A DNA stretch of 53,787 nucleotides. Source: Clostridiaceae bacterium DTU079 (GTDB taxonomy: Bacteria > Bacillota > Clostridia > Acetivibrionales > Acetivibrionaceae). The stretch covers positions 38,892 through 92,678 of the forward strand of contig LFSC01000055.1 in the NCBI GenBank assembly GCA_001512505.1. Reading direction: 5' to 3'. Below are positions 8,863-16,849 of this stretch, piece after piece. How positions within the stretch are numbered: the stretch's first letter is position 1; every line of letters begins with the position of its first letter. The notes below the pieces were generated by a model. It ran no database searches and was not told the DNA's origin. It was given only the letters and a program-made list of their open reading frames with translations. The position numbers were made by a program, and so were the translations under genes.

Positions 8863-9030
8863 ATGGAACTGGATGATAAATTGGAGCTAAAGGCGAAATT
8901 GACGGTACAGGCACATATTGAGTTATATAAAGTAGTAGATTTTTTAAATAAGAACCTTAAGGATAAAAATTTAATTTTCGGACTTTCGAAGAAAGATAAA
9001 GAAATGATAATTTCAATTTACGAGACATAA
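8863..9030 (+). CDS. ypmA: YpmA family (DUF4264) small protein
   Basis: A 55-residue ORF starting at ATG 8863 behind TGGAGGAGAGTA. The stretch ELYKVVDFLNKNLKDKNLIF followed by GLSKKDKEMIISIYET is the hallmark of the YpmA/DUF4264 family in Bacillus and clostridia. The family has no established biochemical function. It is probably a cytoplasmic alpha/beta micro-domain. The next gene, an RpiR-type regulator, starts 12 bases downstream, so the two are probably co-transcribed. Confidence 0.88.
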   Translation: MELDDKLELKAKLTVQAHIELYKVVDFLNKNLKDKNLIFGLSKKDKEMIISIYET

Positions 9031-9042
9031 GGGGAATAGGCA

Positions 9043-9942
9043 ATGGATAGAAATCACGATCTGATAAAAAAAATTCAATCACGTATGGATGAATTCAGTA
9101 AGGGACAAAAGCTTATTGCAAACTTTATCATTAACCATTATGACCGGGCTGCTTATATGACGGCTGCAAAACTGGGAGAAGAAGTAGGGGTAAGTGAGTC
9201 TACGGTTGTAAGGTTTGCCAATGAAATAGGGTTTGACGGTTATCCCAAGCTTCAAAAGGTATTAAAGGAGCTTAACAAAAGCAAACTTACGTCTGTACAG
9301 AGAATAAAGGTATCCTCCGACAGGATTAATGAAGAAAATGTGTTAAGAAGCGTGCTTTTGGAGGATATGAATAAAATCAAGCACACCTTGGAAGAAATTG
9401 ACCAGACGAACTTTAACAATATAGTTGAAAGCATTTTAAATGCAAGAAGGATTTATATTTTGGGAGTCAGGAGCTCTGCAGCCTTAGCGAGCTTTTTAGG
9501 CTTTTATTTCAATCTGATTTTTGACAACGTAAGGCTTGTGCATACCACAAGTGTCAGTGAAATGTTCGAGCAAATAATTCATGCCTCCAAAGATGATGTG
9601 GTTATAGGAATAAGCTTTCCGAGATATTCAAAAAGGACGGTAAATGCCATGCGCTTTGCGAAAAAAAAGGGTGCTACCGTTGTGGCAATTACCGATAACC
9701 TTGACTCTCCTTTAGCTGAAAACTCCGATCATGTCATTACTGCCAGAAGTGACATGGCATCCTTTGTTGACTCTTTGGTTGCGCCCTTGAGCGTGATTAA
9801 TGCACTTATTGTTGCCATAGGGCTGAAAAGAAAACAATCAATTTACGACACCTTCGAAAATCTCGAAAAAATCTGGGATGAGTATAAGGTTTATGAAACC
9901 CTGGATAATGAGAATGATATTTCAAAGTTTAGCGATAATTAA
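9043..9942 (+). CDS. MurR/RpiR family transcriptional regulator
   Basis: A 299-residue regulator with an N-terminal HTH_6 domain (about residues 1-77; LGEEVGVSESTVVRFANEIGFDGYPKLQK is the recognition region) and a C-terminal SIS sugar-isomerase-like domain (about 110-250; ILGVRSSAALASFLGFYF, DDVVIGISFPRYSKRTV). SIS domains of this family bind phosphosugars and so switch DNA binding. No sugar-catabolic genes lie beside it. The downstream flavoprotein is a weak candidate target, and a distant or global role is more likely. AAGGGGAATAGGCA precedes the ATG. Confidence 0.93.
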   Translation: MDRNHDLIKKIQSRMDEFSKGQKLIANFIINHYDRAAYMTAAKLGEEVGVSESTVVRFANEIGFDGYPKLQKVLKELNKSKLTSVQRIKVSSDRINEENVLRSVLLEDMNKIKHTLEEIDQTNFNNIVESILNARRIYILGVRSSAALASFLGFYFNLIFDNVRLVHTTSVSEMFEQIIHASKDDVVIGISFPRYSKRTVNAMRFAKKKGATVVAITDNLDSPLAENSDHVITARSDMASFVDSLVAPLSVINALIVAIGLKRKQSIYDTFENLEKIWDEYKVYETLDNENDISKFSDN

Positions 9943-10021
9943 TAAGCAATGATAATTCCGGGAATTATATTAATTAAAATACCCAATATAATATAAATTA
10001 TTGAAGTGGGAGACCGAAGGA

Positions 10022-11251
10022 ATGAAAAAAAAAGTTGTTGTTATTGGGGCCGGACCCGGTGGAATAATGGCCGCGGGTAAAGCCTCAAGCCGCGGACGGG
10101 ATGTAATCCTTTTCGAAAAAAACGACCGGATAGGTAAAAAAATACTTATCTCGGGGAAAGGCCGTTGCAATATTACTAACGATACGGATATTGAAGGACT
10201 TATTGAGAATACTCCCGGAAACGGTAATTTTTTATATTCAGCTTTTTATACCTTTTCCAATCGAGATTTGATTGAGTTTTTTGAAAAATTGGGTCTTAAA
10301 ACCAAGGTAGAAAGAGGCGGAAGGGTTTTTCCCGTATCCGACAGTGCAAAGGATGTTAATAATGTACTTTTGAAATATTTAAAAATGAATAATGTTGATT
10401 TGAAATTAAATTCAGCGGTTAAGGAAATAAAAACAAAGGACAATGCCGTAGAAGCTGTTGTTTTAAGAGACGGAGCAACGGTATACTGCGATTCTGTGGT
10501 ACTTGCCACAGGCGGTGCATCATATCCCGGTACGGGTTCAACAGGCGACGGCTATTCCATGGCAAAAGCATTAGGACACACAATTGTAGACTTAAGACCG
10601 TCACTGGTACCGCTAATCACAGAAGAACCATGGGTAAAGGATCTTCAAGGACTTACTCTTAAAAACGTTTCAATTCAGATTATAAATAATAAAGGGAAAA
10701 AAATATATTCGGATTTCGGTGAGATGCTGTTTACGCATTTTGGGGTTTCCGGGCCTGTTATATTGAGTGCCAGCAGACATATACTGGATTATAACTACAA
10801 AGATGTCAAGCTTGTTATAGACTTAAAACCTGCACTTTCAGAGGAAAAGCTTGACGAAAGAATAATAAGGGATTTTGAAAAATACTCCAGAAAGCAATTT
10901 AAAAATTCTCTGGATGATTTGCTCCCTAAAAAAATGATACCGGTAATTGTCAGCTTATCGGGTATTGAACCTGATAAATTTGTTAACCAGATTAAAAAAG
11001 AAGAAAGAAGAAATTTGGTAAAGCTCCTCAAAAACCTTACTGTAAATATCATCGGTTCAAGACCTATACAAGAGGCCATCGTAACAGCGGGAGGAGTATC
11101 TACCGATGAAATAAATCCCTCCACAATGGAATCTAAAATTGTAAAAGGACTTTTCTTTGCAGGTGAAGTAATTGACGTGGACGCCTATACCGGAGGCTTT
11201 AACCTGACAATAGCCTTCTCCACAGGCTACCTAGCAGGCATGAACTGCTAA
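10022..11251 (+). CDS. NAD(P)/FAD-dependent oxidoreductase, HI0933/YhiN (BaiN-like) family
   Basis: About 409 residues. The chosen start is ATG 10022, preceded by GACCGAAGGA, rather than a TTG 21 bases upstream that has no site. The dinucleotide-binding motif VVVIGAGPGGIMAAGKAS opens the protein. The family motifs ISGKGRCNITND, LATGGASYPGTGSTGDGYSM, GEMLFTHFGVSGPVIL, TAGGVSTDEI and FFAGEVIDVDAYTGGFNLTI follow in order. Members are soluble flavoproteins. Some reduce bile-acid intermediates, but the substrate in most clostridia is unknown. The gene ends just before a structured repeat element at 11268-11460. Confidence 0.93.
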   Translation: MKKKVVVIGAGPGGIMAAGKASSRGRDVILFEKNDRIGKKILISGKGRCNITNDTDIEGLIENTPGNGNFLYSAFYTFSNRDLIEFFEKLGLKTKVERGGRVFPVSDSAKDVNNVLLKYLKMNNVDLKLNSAVKEIKTKDNAVEAVVLRDGATVYCDSVVLATGGASYPGTGSTGDGYSMAKALGHTIVDLRPSLVPLITEEPWVKDLQGLTLKNVSIQIINNKGKKIYSDFGEMLFTHFGVSGPVILSASRHILDYNYKDVKLVIDLKPALSEEKLDERIIRDFEKYSRKQFKNSLDDLLPKKMIPVIVSLSGIEPDKFVNQIKKEERRNLVKLLKNLTVNIIGSRPIQEAIVTAGGVSTDEINPSTMESKIVKGLFFAGEVIDVDAYTGGFNLTIAFSTGYLAGMNC

Positions 11252-11267
11252 CCTCTGACAAGTATCT

Positions 11268-11460
11268 AAGTTAAGATAAATGTGGAAGAAACATTGTGAA
11301 GCTAGTTGTAGAACCTGTTAATACGACGTGGAAAGGGAGAGCATTGTCTGAACGAAGTGAGTTTTGCTCGACCCCACGGAGTATTTACAGGCTCTAGACT
11401 TGCGTAACTTAAGTTTCTGGAACATTTATCTTAACTTTTACATTGTGAAGCAGTTGTAGA
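11268..11460. repeat. Nested palindromic repeat element (copy A of the GAGCCTG family)
   Basis: The outer arms are a perfect 16-bp inverted repeat, 11268-11283 and 11422-11437, that continues imperfectly for about 10 more bases. The inner arms are TAGAACCTGTTAATAC at 11309-11324 and GTATTTACAGGCTCTA at 11381-11396, extended by ACGTGG/CCACGG. Inside lies a further small hairpin, GAGCA...TGCTC. ACATTGTGAAG occurs directly repeated at 11291-11301 and 11440-11450, each followed by a similar (C)AGTTGTAGA stretch. The inner arms match two other sites in this window (36818-36852 and 48240-48287). It may serve as a transcription terminator after 11251, or be a MITE-like remnant. Confidence 0.75.
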
Positions 11461-11535
11461 GCAGGTGTATTTTTTATTGAGGTTGTGCATATTATTCTAT
11501 AGTAGCTTCAATAAAAATGTGGGGAGTGTTGTATT

Positions 11536-12039
11536 ATGAAGATTGTAGTATTCAGTGTAGGCAAAAAGCAAAGGCGTCCCGGAACTAAAAAAAAGTCTGT
11601 AAACCCCGGAGCAAGATTTGAAAGGGTTCTATTTTTTTTATTTATGCTTTTCTTTATATCTCTCATCGTGGTTCAGACTGCTATGATGAACCCGTCCATC
11701 AGGACCTTTTTTAACAGTGACACCGATGTTGAGGGAAGTCCTTTGCAGTACGAGGAGTTTCTGTACAACCAAGGTGAGATTTCGATCGCTCTTTGCGATG
11801 AAGAATATAATGAAGATTTGAAGCTTTTAGTAAACGGTGATGAGGTGGCTGCATTTTCACAAAACATTATAAACCTTACGGTCAAAAACGGTGACGTTAT
11901 TTCAATTGACGGAAGCCTTGCAGGCGAAGCAGAGGTTGAGCTTGTTTCAGCAAGCAGCAATATTAAAAGCAGTGACATAGGAAAGAGAATAAAAGTAAAT
12001 TCTGATGTAAAACAACTTACAAGAATAATAATCGAATAA
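11536..12039 (+). CDS. Small single-pass membrane protein of unknown function
   Basis: 167 residues. A basic N-terminal tail (KKQRRPGTKKKSVNPGARFE) leads into one hydrophobic segment (VLFFLFMLFFISLIVVQTAM, about residues 36-57), then about 105 residues that should lie outside the membrane and look beta-rich (KLLVNGDEVAAFSQNIINLT, GDVISIDGSLAGEAEVEL). The topology is likely N-in with an extracellular C-terminal domain. TGGGGAGTGTTGTATT precedes the ATG. I do not recognise a named family. It precedes the hutP-like gene but that gene has its own promoter, so a functional link is not implied. Confidence 0.82.
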   Translation: MKIVVFSVGKKQRRPGTKKKSVNPGARFERVLFFLFMLFFISLIVVQTAMMNPSIRTFFNSDTDVEGSPLQYEEFLYNQGEISIALCDEEYNEDLKLLVNGDEVAAFSQNIINLTVKNGDVISIDGSLAGEAEVELVSASSNIKSSDIGKRIKVNSDVKQLTRIIIE

Positions 12040-12046
12040 TTTTTTA

Positions 12047-12075
12047 TTGTTTTAAATTTATTATTACAGTATAAT
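12047..12075 (+). promoter_or_regulatory. Strong sigma-A promoter for the hutP-like / aroH / cmk run
   Basis: TTGTTT at 12047-12052 and TATAAT at 12070-12075 are separated by 17 bases, followed by TATAGTAGTG. Transcription from here would give a leader of about 90 bases before the hutP-like start. Confidence 0.7.
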
Positions 12076-12136
12076 ATAGTAGTGCTTAGTTTTTATTGGC
12101 ACAAAAAAATATTTTAGACAGCTTGGTTTGTTAATC

Positions 12137-12156
12137 TACCTGATATGCCTCAGGTA
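12137..12156 (+). promoter_or_regulatory. Hairpin in the hutP-like leader
   Basis: TACCTGA (12137-12143) and TCAGGTA (12150-12156) form a perfect 7-bp stem with a TATGCC loop, ending 4 bases before the ribosome-binding site GGAAAGGAT of the hutP-like gene. Such a position could affect translation starts. Autoregulation by the HutP-like RNA-binding protein is a guess. Confidence 0.4.
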
Positions 12157-12172
12157 TTTGGGAAAGGATATT

Positions 12173-12607
12173 ATGACTAAGGATATTAATAAAAACGAAG
12201 GATTTGGCAGCAAGGAAATTGCATCGGCGGCGATAAAGCTTGCTCTTTCATCCGACAGGGCAGAGGAAAAGCATCTTCAAGCAGAATATTTGAAGCTTGG
12301 GATACATACCGCAGCTGTAAATTATGGCGGTGAGTTCATAAATTCCGTTATGAAGATAATAGAAAGGGCTGTTGTTTCGTCAAAAAGAGAGGGAGTTATT
12401 GCCGATAACCATGTTGAAGAAGGTGCTGTTGCCGGTGCAACAAGGGAAGCACTTTCACAAATTATGCCCAAAGCATTGGGGCTTAATGTAGGTGGAAAGA
12501 TCGGCATTGCCCGCTATCAAAGTCATGTTTCCGTGGCAGTTTTCTTCGGGATTGGATTGCTCCACTTAAACGAGGTATCCATAGGTCTCGGGCACAGGGT
12601 AGTTTAG
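12173..12607 (+). CDS. HutP family RNA-binding regulatory protein
   Basis: 144 residues from ATG 12173, which has GGAAAGGATATT directly upstream; an earlier in-frame start at 12128 has no site. The C-terminal motif LLHLNEVSIGLGHRVV and the preceding VGGKIGIARYQSHVSVAVFF match HutP, the L-histidine- and Mg-dependent antiterminator of Bacillus hut operons. The basic/histidine-bearing helix AEEKHLQAEYLKLGIHTAAV is also consistent. No histidine-utilisation genes are present. The neighbours are chorismate mutase and cytidylate kinase, a context common in clostridia. Its RNA target here is unknown and may be its own leader. Confidence 0.88.
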   Translation: MTKDINKNEGFGSKEIASAAIKLALSSDRAEEKHLQAEYLKLGIHTAAVNYGGEFINSVMKIIERAVVSSKREGVIADNHVEEGAVAGATREALSQIMPKALGLNVGGKIGIARYQSHVSVAVFFGIGLLHLNEVSIGLGHRVV

Positions 12608-12650
12608 TTTGCTGACAAGCATGTAGAACGGTAGAATGGAGGAATTATCA

Positions 12651-13010
12651 ATGGTTTTGGCAGTTAGGGGTGCAACCACCGTAAAAAATAACGATGCTGA
12701 TGAAATTATTGCCGAAACAGAAAAGCTTCTTCTCGAAATGGCCGATAGAAACGGGCTTTCCGAAGAAGATATAATAAGTATTATTTTTACTGTTACCCAG
12801 GATTTGGACAAGGCATTTCCTGCTGTTGCTGCAAGAAACATAGGTTGGACAAGTACTGCCCTTATGTGCATGAACGAAATAAATGTCCAAGGCAGCCTAC
12901 AAAAGTGCATCCGTGTATTGATGCATGTAAACAGCGATAAAGGAAAAAATGATATAAAACATGTTTATTTAAACTCCGCTAAAGTTTTGAGACCGGATAT
13001 AGGTGAATAG
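12651..13010 (+). CDS. aroH: Monofunctional chorismate mutase, AroH type
   Basis: 119 residues from ATG 12651, chosen because ATGGAGGAATTATCA provides the ribosome-binding site; an upstream start at 12636 would place the site inside the gene. The sequence MVLAVRGATTVKNNDADEII with R and E positions of the AroH active site, FTVTQDLDKAFPAVAARNIG, and IRVLMHVN are typical of the trimeric AroH chorismate mutase of Bacillus. It converts chorismate to prephenate for Tyr/Phe synthesis in the cytoplasm. aroK and aroC of the same pathway occur at 34955-36746. It lies between the hutP-like gene and cmk in one apparent transcript. Confidence 0.94.
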   Translation: MVLAVRGATTVKNNDADEIIAETEKLLLEMADRNGLSEEDIISIIFTVTQDLDKAFPAVAARNIGWTSTALMCMNEINVQGSLQKCIRVLMHVNSDKGKNDIKHVYLNSAKVLRPDIGE

Positions 13011-13052
13011 ACGGTTTTATTATATGAAATATATTGATTCAGGAGTAACGAT

Positions 13053-13733
13053 ATGGACAGAAAAGAGAAAATAGCAATTGCAATAGACGGCCCGGCTGGG
13101 GCAGGAAAAAGCACAATATCAAAGATAATTTCAAAAAATTTAAAAATTCTATATATCGACACCGGTGCAATGTATAGAGCCGTTGCTTTGAAAGCAATCA
13201 GGGAAGGCATTGACACACTGGACCGTGACAAGGTTTCAGAGATGGTTAACAACATAGATTTAAAGATAGTTTATTCGGGAGAATCCCAGAGAATTTTATT
13301 GGACAATGAAGATGTAACCTCCTTTATTAAAACTCCCGAAGTCTCCATAGGAGCTTCTAATGTGGCAGTTATTCCGGAGGTTAGGCTTAAGATGGTGGAG
13401 CTTCAAAGAGAAATAGCGTCAAAAAACAGTGTTGTAATGGACGGCAGGGATATAGGTACATATGTATTGCCCGATGCTGAATTTAAGTTCTTTCTTACGG
13501 CTTCTGTGGAAGAAAGAGCAAAAAGGAGGTACAATGAGCTTATAGCTGACAATAAGCATAATGTTTCTTTTGAGGATGTTAAAAAAGATATTGAATACAG
13601 GGATAAAAACGACAGCAGCAGAGAATTTGCACCGCTTTCAAAAGCTTCTGACGCTATCGAAATAGATTCCACCGATTTGAGTATAGAACAAGTTGCAAAT
13701 AAGATTATGGAGTATATAGAAAAAAATGGTTAA
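13053..13733 (+). CDS. cmk: Cytidylate kinase
   Basis: A 226-residue P-loop kinase that phosphorylates CMP/dCMP with ATP. The Walker A motif is GPAGAGKSTIS, followed by YIDTGAMYRAVALKA (CMP-binding region), VVMDGRDIGTYVLPDAEFKF and the lid arginines in RAKRRYNELIAD and YRDKNDSSREFAPL. Length and motif order are normal. CAGGAGTAACGAT precedes the ATG. The plsC gene overlaps its last 8 bases, so the two are translationally coupled, which is the standard clostridial order cmk-plsC-ispH/rpsA. Confidence 0.97.
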   Translation: MDRKEKIAIAIDGPAGAGKSTISKIISKNLKILYIDTGAMYRAVALKAIREGIDTLDRDKVSEMVNNIDLKIVYSGESQRILLDNEDVTSFIKTPEVSIGASNVAVIPEVRLKMVELQREIASKNSVVMDGRDIGTYVLPDAEFKFFLTASVEERAKRRYNELIADNKHNVSFEDVKKDIEYRDKNDSSREFAPLSKASDAIEIDSTDLSIEQVANKIMEYIEKNG

Positions 13734-14328
13734 GACAATTATTATTGAAACTGCGAGGGTGTTTGTAAAACTGTTTTTTTTCTTGTTTTATAGGGTGAAG
13801 ATCATAGGATTGGATAATGTACCCAAAGAAGGGGCTGCTATATTGTGTGCCAACCATGTGGGAGAAATGGATATGTTTTTTATTGGCTACAAGGTAAAAC
13901 GGTTGGTACGTTATATGGCTAAATCAGAGCTTTTCAAAATTCCGATACTGTCCCCTTTGATAAAATTCTTGGGTGCATTTCCCGTTAAGAGGGGAAAAGC
14001 TGATGTGGAAGCAATTAAAACAGCATTGAGGCTTCTCGATGAGGGTCATATTGTCGGAATTTTTCCCGAAGGTACCAGGCTAAAGAACAAGAAAGGGAAA
14101 ACAGTAAAGGCCAAACCGGGAGCCGCATTACTGGCTCAGAAATCCGGTGCACCGATTCTTCCAGTTGCCGTTGAAGGAAAATATCGCCCTTTCAGTAAAA
14201 TAAAAATTGTTTTTGGAAAGCCATTTAGTCTTGATTTGGATAAAGATAAGAAATATACTAATAATGAGTTGGTTGAAATAAGTGAAGGAATAATGAAAAG
14301 GGTTTATTCGCTTTTGGAGGAAGGATAA
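13726..14328 (+). CDS. plsC: 1-acyl-sn-glycerol-3-phosphate acyltransferase
   Basis: A 200-residue membrane-associated acyltransferase making phosphatidic acid. The acceptor motifs are intact: CANHVGEMD (HX4D catalytic pair) and IFPEGTRLK, with PVKRGKADVEAI between them and GAPILPVAVEG after. One N-terminal hydrophobic segment (VFVKLFFFLFYRVKIIG) should anchor it. It overlaps cmk by 8 bases, and its stop codon abuts the TTG start of the ispH-rpsA gene, so all three are probably co-translated. Confidence 0.95.
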   Translation: MVKTIIIETARVFVKLFFFLFYRVKIIGLDNVPKEGAAILCANHVGEMDMFFIGYKVKRLVRYMAKSELFKIPILSPLIKFLGAFPVKRGKADVEAIKTALRLLDEGHIVGIFPEGTRLKNKKGKTVKAKPGAALLAQKSGAPILPVAVEGKYRPFSKIKIVFGKPFSLDLDKDKKYTNNELVEISEGIMKRVYSLLEEG

Positions 14329-16398
14329 TTGGAAATTATAGTTGCAAAATCCGCCGGCTTTTGTTTTGGAGTTAGCAATGCCGTCAAAACCGTTTACAAT
14401 CTTATAGAGAACCATGACAAGGATTCTATTTATACCTTCGGACATATTATTCATAATCCACAAGTAGTAGAATTCTTAGAATCTAAAGGTGTAAAATCGG
14501 TTGATGACATTGACAGTATATCTCAAAAAGGTCATATTGTTATAAGGGCTCACGGTGTTACACCAGAAATATATGAAAAGATTTGTAATAAGGGGTTGAT
14601 TTTGGAAGATGCTACATGTCCATACGTAAAAAAAATTCATACTCTTGTAAAAGAGAAGTATGAAGAGGGTTACAGAATAATAATAGTCGGTGACAAAAAT
14701 CATCCTGAAGTCATTGGGATAAATGGCTGGTGTAACAATAGTGCATACATTGTCAACAGTGCTAAGGATGCTGAAAACCTTGCCGCAACTGATGAAAAAG
14801 TTTGTGTTGTGGCGCAGACCACAATTACAAAAGAAACCTGGGATACTACAAATGAAGTTATAAAAAATAAATTTAAAAATATCACAAAATTTGATACAAT
14901 ATGTAGTGCCACCAGCAAGCGGCAAAATGAAGCAGCGGAAATAGCAAAACAGGTAGACCTAATGATTATAATTGGGGGGAAAGAAAGTTCCAATACCCAA
15001 AAGCTTTATGACATTTGTAAAAAATATTGTAATAACACGTATAAAGTCGAAACTACCGGTGACTTACCACCGGTAGATATAAAAAAAGTAAAAAAAATAG
15101 GTATTTCTGCCGGAGCTTCTACACCGGACTGGGTAATTGAGGAGGTTATTAAAAAAATGAGTGAATTAAACAACAAGGAAACGGTCGATTTAATGGAAAA
15201 AGATGGTGATATAGATTTCGCCAATGCTTTTGAAGAATCATTTGTAAGAATACAAGCAGGAGATACCGTTAAGGGTAAAGTAATCGGTTTTAACAGTAAT
15301 GAGGTTTTTGTTGATCTGGGTTACAAAGCTGACGGTATCATATCTTTAGATGAATACTCTTATGATCCCGACTTCAAAATTGAAAATGAAGTAAAGATAG
15401 GGGACGAAATTGAAGTATTGGTTCTCATGATCAATGACGGTGAAGGCAATGTAAAGCTTTCAAAGAAAAGACTGGATGCATCAAAAAACTGGGAAGAGAT
15501 AGTTAAAGCCTATGAAAACAAGACCCCGGTAAAAGCATATGTTCAAGAAGTAGTAAAAGGTGGAGTAATTGCGAGCTCAAAGGGTATTAATATATTTGTA
15601 CCCGCTTCTCAGGTAAGTGACAAATATGTAAAGGATTTGAACGATTTTCTTAGAAAGAGTATTACGGTCAGGATCATTGAACTGAATGAAAAGAAACGCA
15701 AGCTGGTAGGTTCTGCAAGAGTTGTATTGGAAGAAGAAAAAGCTAACCTTGCAAACAACACATGGAATAGCATTGAAGTTGGAAAAATATATAAAGGTGT
15801 GGTAAAGAGTCTTACAGACTTTGGTGCTTTTGTTGATATTGGAGGAGTTGACGGTCTTATTCACATATCTGAGCTTTCATGGTCAAGAGTTAAACATCCT
15901 TCAGAAGTGCTGAAAGTCGGAGACACTGTTGAAGTTTCAGTTTTAGAGTTCGATAAAGAAAAGAACAAGGTGTCCCTGGGATATAGAAAAATGGAGGACA
16001 ACCCATGGTATAAAGCCGGACAAAAATATAATGTCGGTGATATTGTAAACGTAACGGTTCTGCGTTTTGCTTCCTTCGGAGCCTTTGTTGAGTTGGAACC
16101 GGGTGTTGACGGTTTGGTACACATTTCACAGATATCAACAAAACATCTGGCAAAAGCCAGTGATGTTCTGGAAGTTGGAATGAAAGTCGACGCTAAAATT
16201 ATTGAAATGGATATAGAGAACAAAAAAATAAGCCTTAGCATAAAAGAAGTAAAACCGATAGATCCTCCTGAAAGTGAAGAAGAAAAAGCTAAGAACGCTG
16301 CAGGCGAATCTGCTGAAAACGCTGAGGTAGAGCCCAGTGAACACAAGGAGGACATGAATATAACATTAGGAGATATAATAAATCCAACAGAATCTTAA
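14329..16398 (+). CDS. ispH-rpsA: Bifunctional 4-hydroxy-3-methylbut-2-enyl diphosphate reductase / ribosomal protein S1
   Basis: A 689-residue fusion with a TTG start directly after the plsC stop, behind TTGGAGGAAGGATAA. Residues 1 to about 282 are IspH (LytB), the last enzyme of the MEP isoprenoid pathway. Its three Fe-S ligands are present as C12 (GFCFGV), C97 (ATCPYVKK) and C192 (TICSATSKRQ). From about residue 305 there are four S1 RNA-binding domains, each with a GDTVKGKV- or GxIYKGVV-like start and GAFVDIGGVDGLIHISELS-type core in the third and fourth. The first two are more diverged. Such fusions are known in clostridia. The C-terminal tail is acidic and Ala/Glu-rich. Confidence 0.97.
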   Translation: MEIIVAKSAGFCFGVSNAVKTVYNLIENHDKDSIYTFGHIIHNPQVVEFLESKGVKSVDDIDSISQKGHIVIRAHGVTPEIYEKICNKGLILEDATCPYVKKIHTLVKEKYEEGYRIIIVGDKNHPEVIGINGWCNNSAYIVNSAKDAENLAATDEKVCVVAQTTITKETWDTTNEVIKNKFKNITKFDTICSATSKRQNEAAEIAKQVDLMIIIGGKESSNTQKLYDICKKYCNNTYKVETTGDLPPVDIKKVKKIGISAGASTPDWVIEEVIKKMSELNNKETVDLMEKDGDIDFANAFEESFVRIQAGDTVKGKVIGFNSNEVFVDLGYKADGIISLDEYSYDPDFKIENEVKIGDEIEVLVLMINDGEGNVKLSKKRLDASKNWEEIVKAYENKTPVKAYVQEVVKGGVIASSKGINIFVPASQVSDKYVKDLNDFLRKSITVRIIELNEKKRKLVGSARVVLEEEKANLANNTWNSIEVGKIYKGVVKSLTDFGAFVDIGGVDGLIHISELSWSRVKHPSEVLKVGDTVEVSVLEFDKEKNKVSLGYRKMEDNPWYKAGQKYNVGDIVNVTVLRFASFGAFVELEPGVDGLVHISQISTKHLAKASDVLEVGMKVDAKIIEMDIENKKISLSIKEVKPIDPPESEEEKAKNAAGESAENAEVEPSEHKEDMNITLGDIINPTES

Positions 16399-16451
16399 AG
16401 CCTTATTTATAGTGGTGAAAAGATTCTAAAGAAAATTATGAAATAGCTGAT

Positions 16452-16486
16452 AAAGCCCGTTACAATAGGTAATGGGCTTTCATTTT
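16452..16486 (+). terminator. Intrinsic terminator of the cmk-plsC-ispH/rpsA run
   Basis: AAAGCCCGTTAC (16452-16463) pairs with GTAATGGGCTTT (16469-16480) with one G-T pair, followed by CATTTTT. Confidence 0.85.
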
Positions 16487-16744
16487 TAAGCTTTTCAGGC
16501 TTGCTTTATTATGCTTCTTCCAACTATTATTCACTTCAGTAGTGTTCCCACAACAAGCAAGAAAATATAATAGTTAATGATTGTTCCTCCGCCCACTACT
16601 ATATCACCGTGATCTTTTATATTGCTTAAAATATATTTCATTTTTCTGTAAATACGATAATAAACATAAAAAATGAAGAAATTAAGAGCATAATCATTAT
16701 AATTTGGTATAAGCAAGAAAAATAAAAATAATTCGAATTTTCTA
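16487..16744. other. Gene-free region before speD, containing a 33-bp inverted copy of the mnmA 3' end
   Basis: No convincing gene is seen between the terminator and the speD promoter. The region is AT-rich. Positions 16578-16610 are the exact reverse complement of 23247-23279, near the 3' end of mnmA, in a frame that reads [10 protein letters not shown] on the minus strand. The surrounding minus-strand ORF (16531-16800) is hydrophobic low-complexity and has no ribosome-binding site that I can see. Confidence 0.7.
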
Positions 16745-16772
16745 TTGACATTCAGGTCAAACATGCTAAAAT
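16745..16772 (+). promoter_or_regulatory. Sigma-A promoter for speD
   Basis: A consensus TTGACA at 16745-16750 and TAAAAT at 16767-16772 with 16 bases between, giving a leader of about 70 bases before the speD start at 16850. Confidence 0.7.
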
Positions 16773-16849
16773 AGTTTTTGTTGAAATTATAAGATTTCAA
16801 ATTAAGGAAAGGTTGATGATAATTTTAATTAATTGAAGGGGGAAAAGAA

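Noticed and set aside
16531..16800. Minus-strand 89-residue ORF before speD
   Set aside because: It is hydrophobic low-complexity sequence over AT-rich DNA with no visible ribosome-binding site, and it runs across the speD promoter. Its only notable part is the mnmA-like 33-bp segment.
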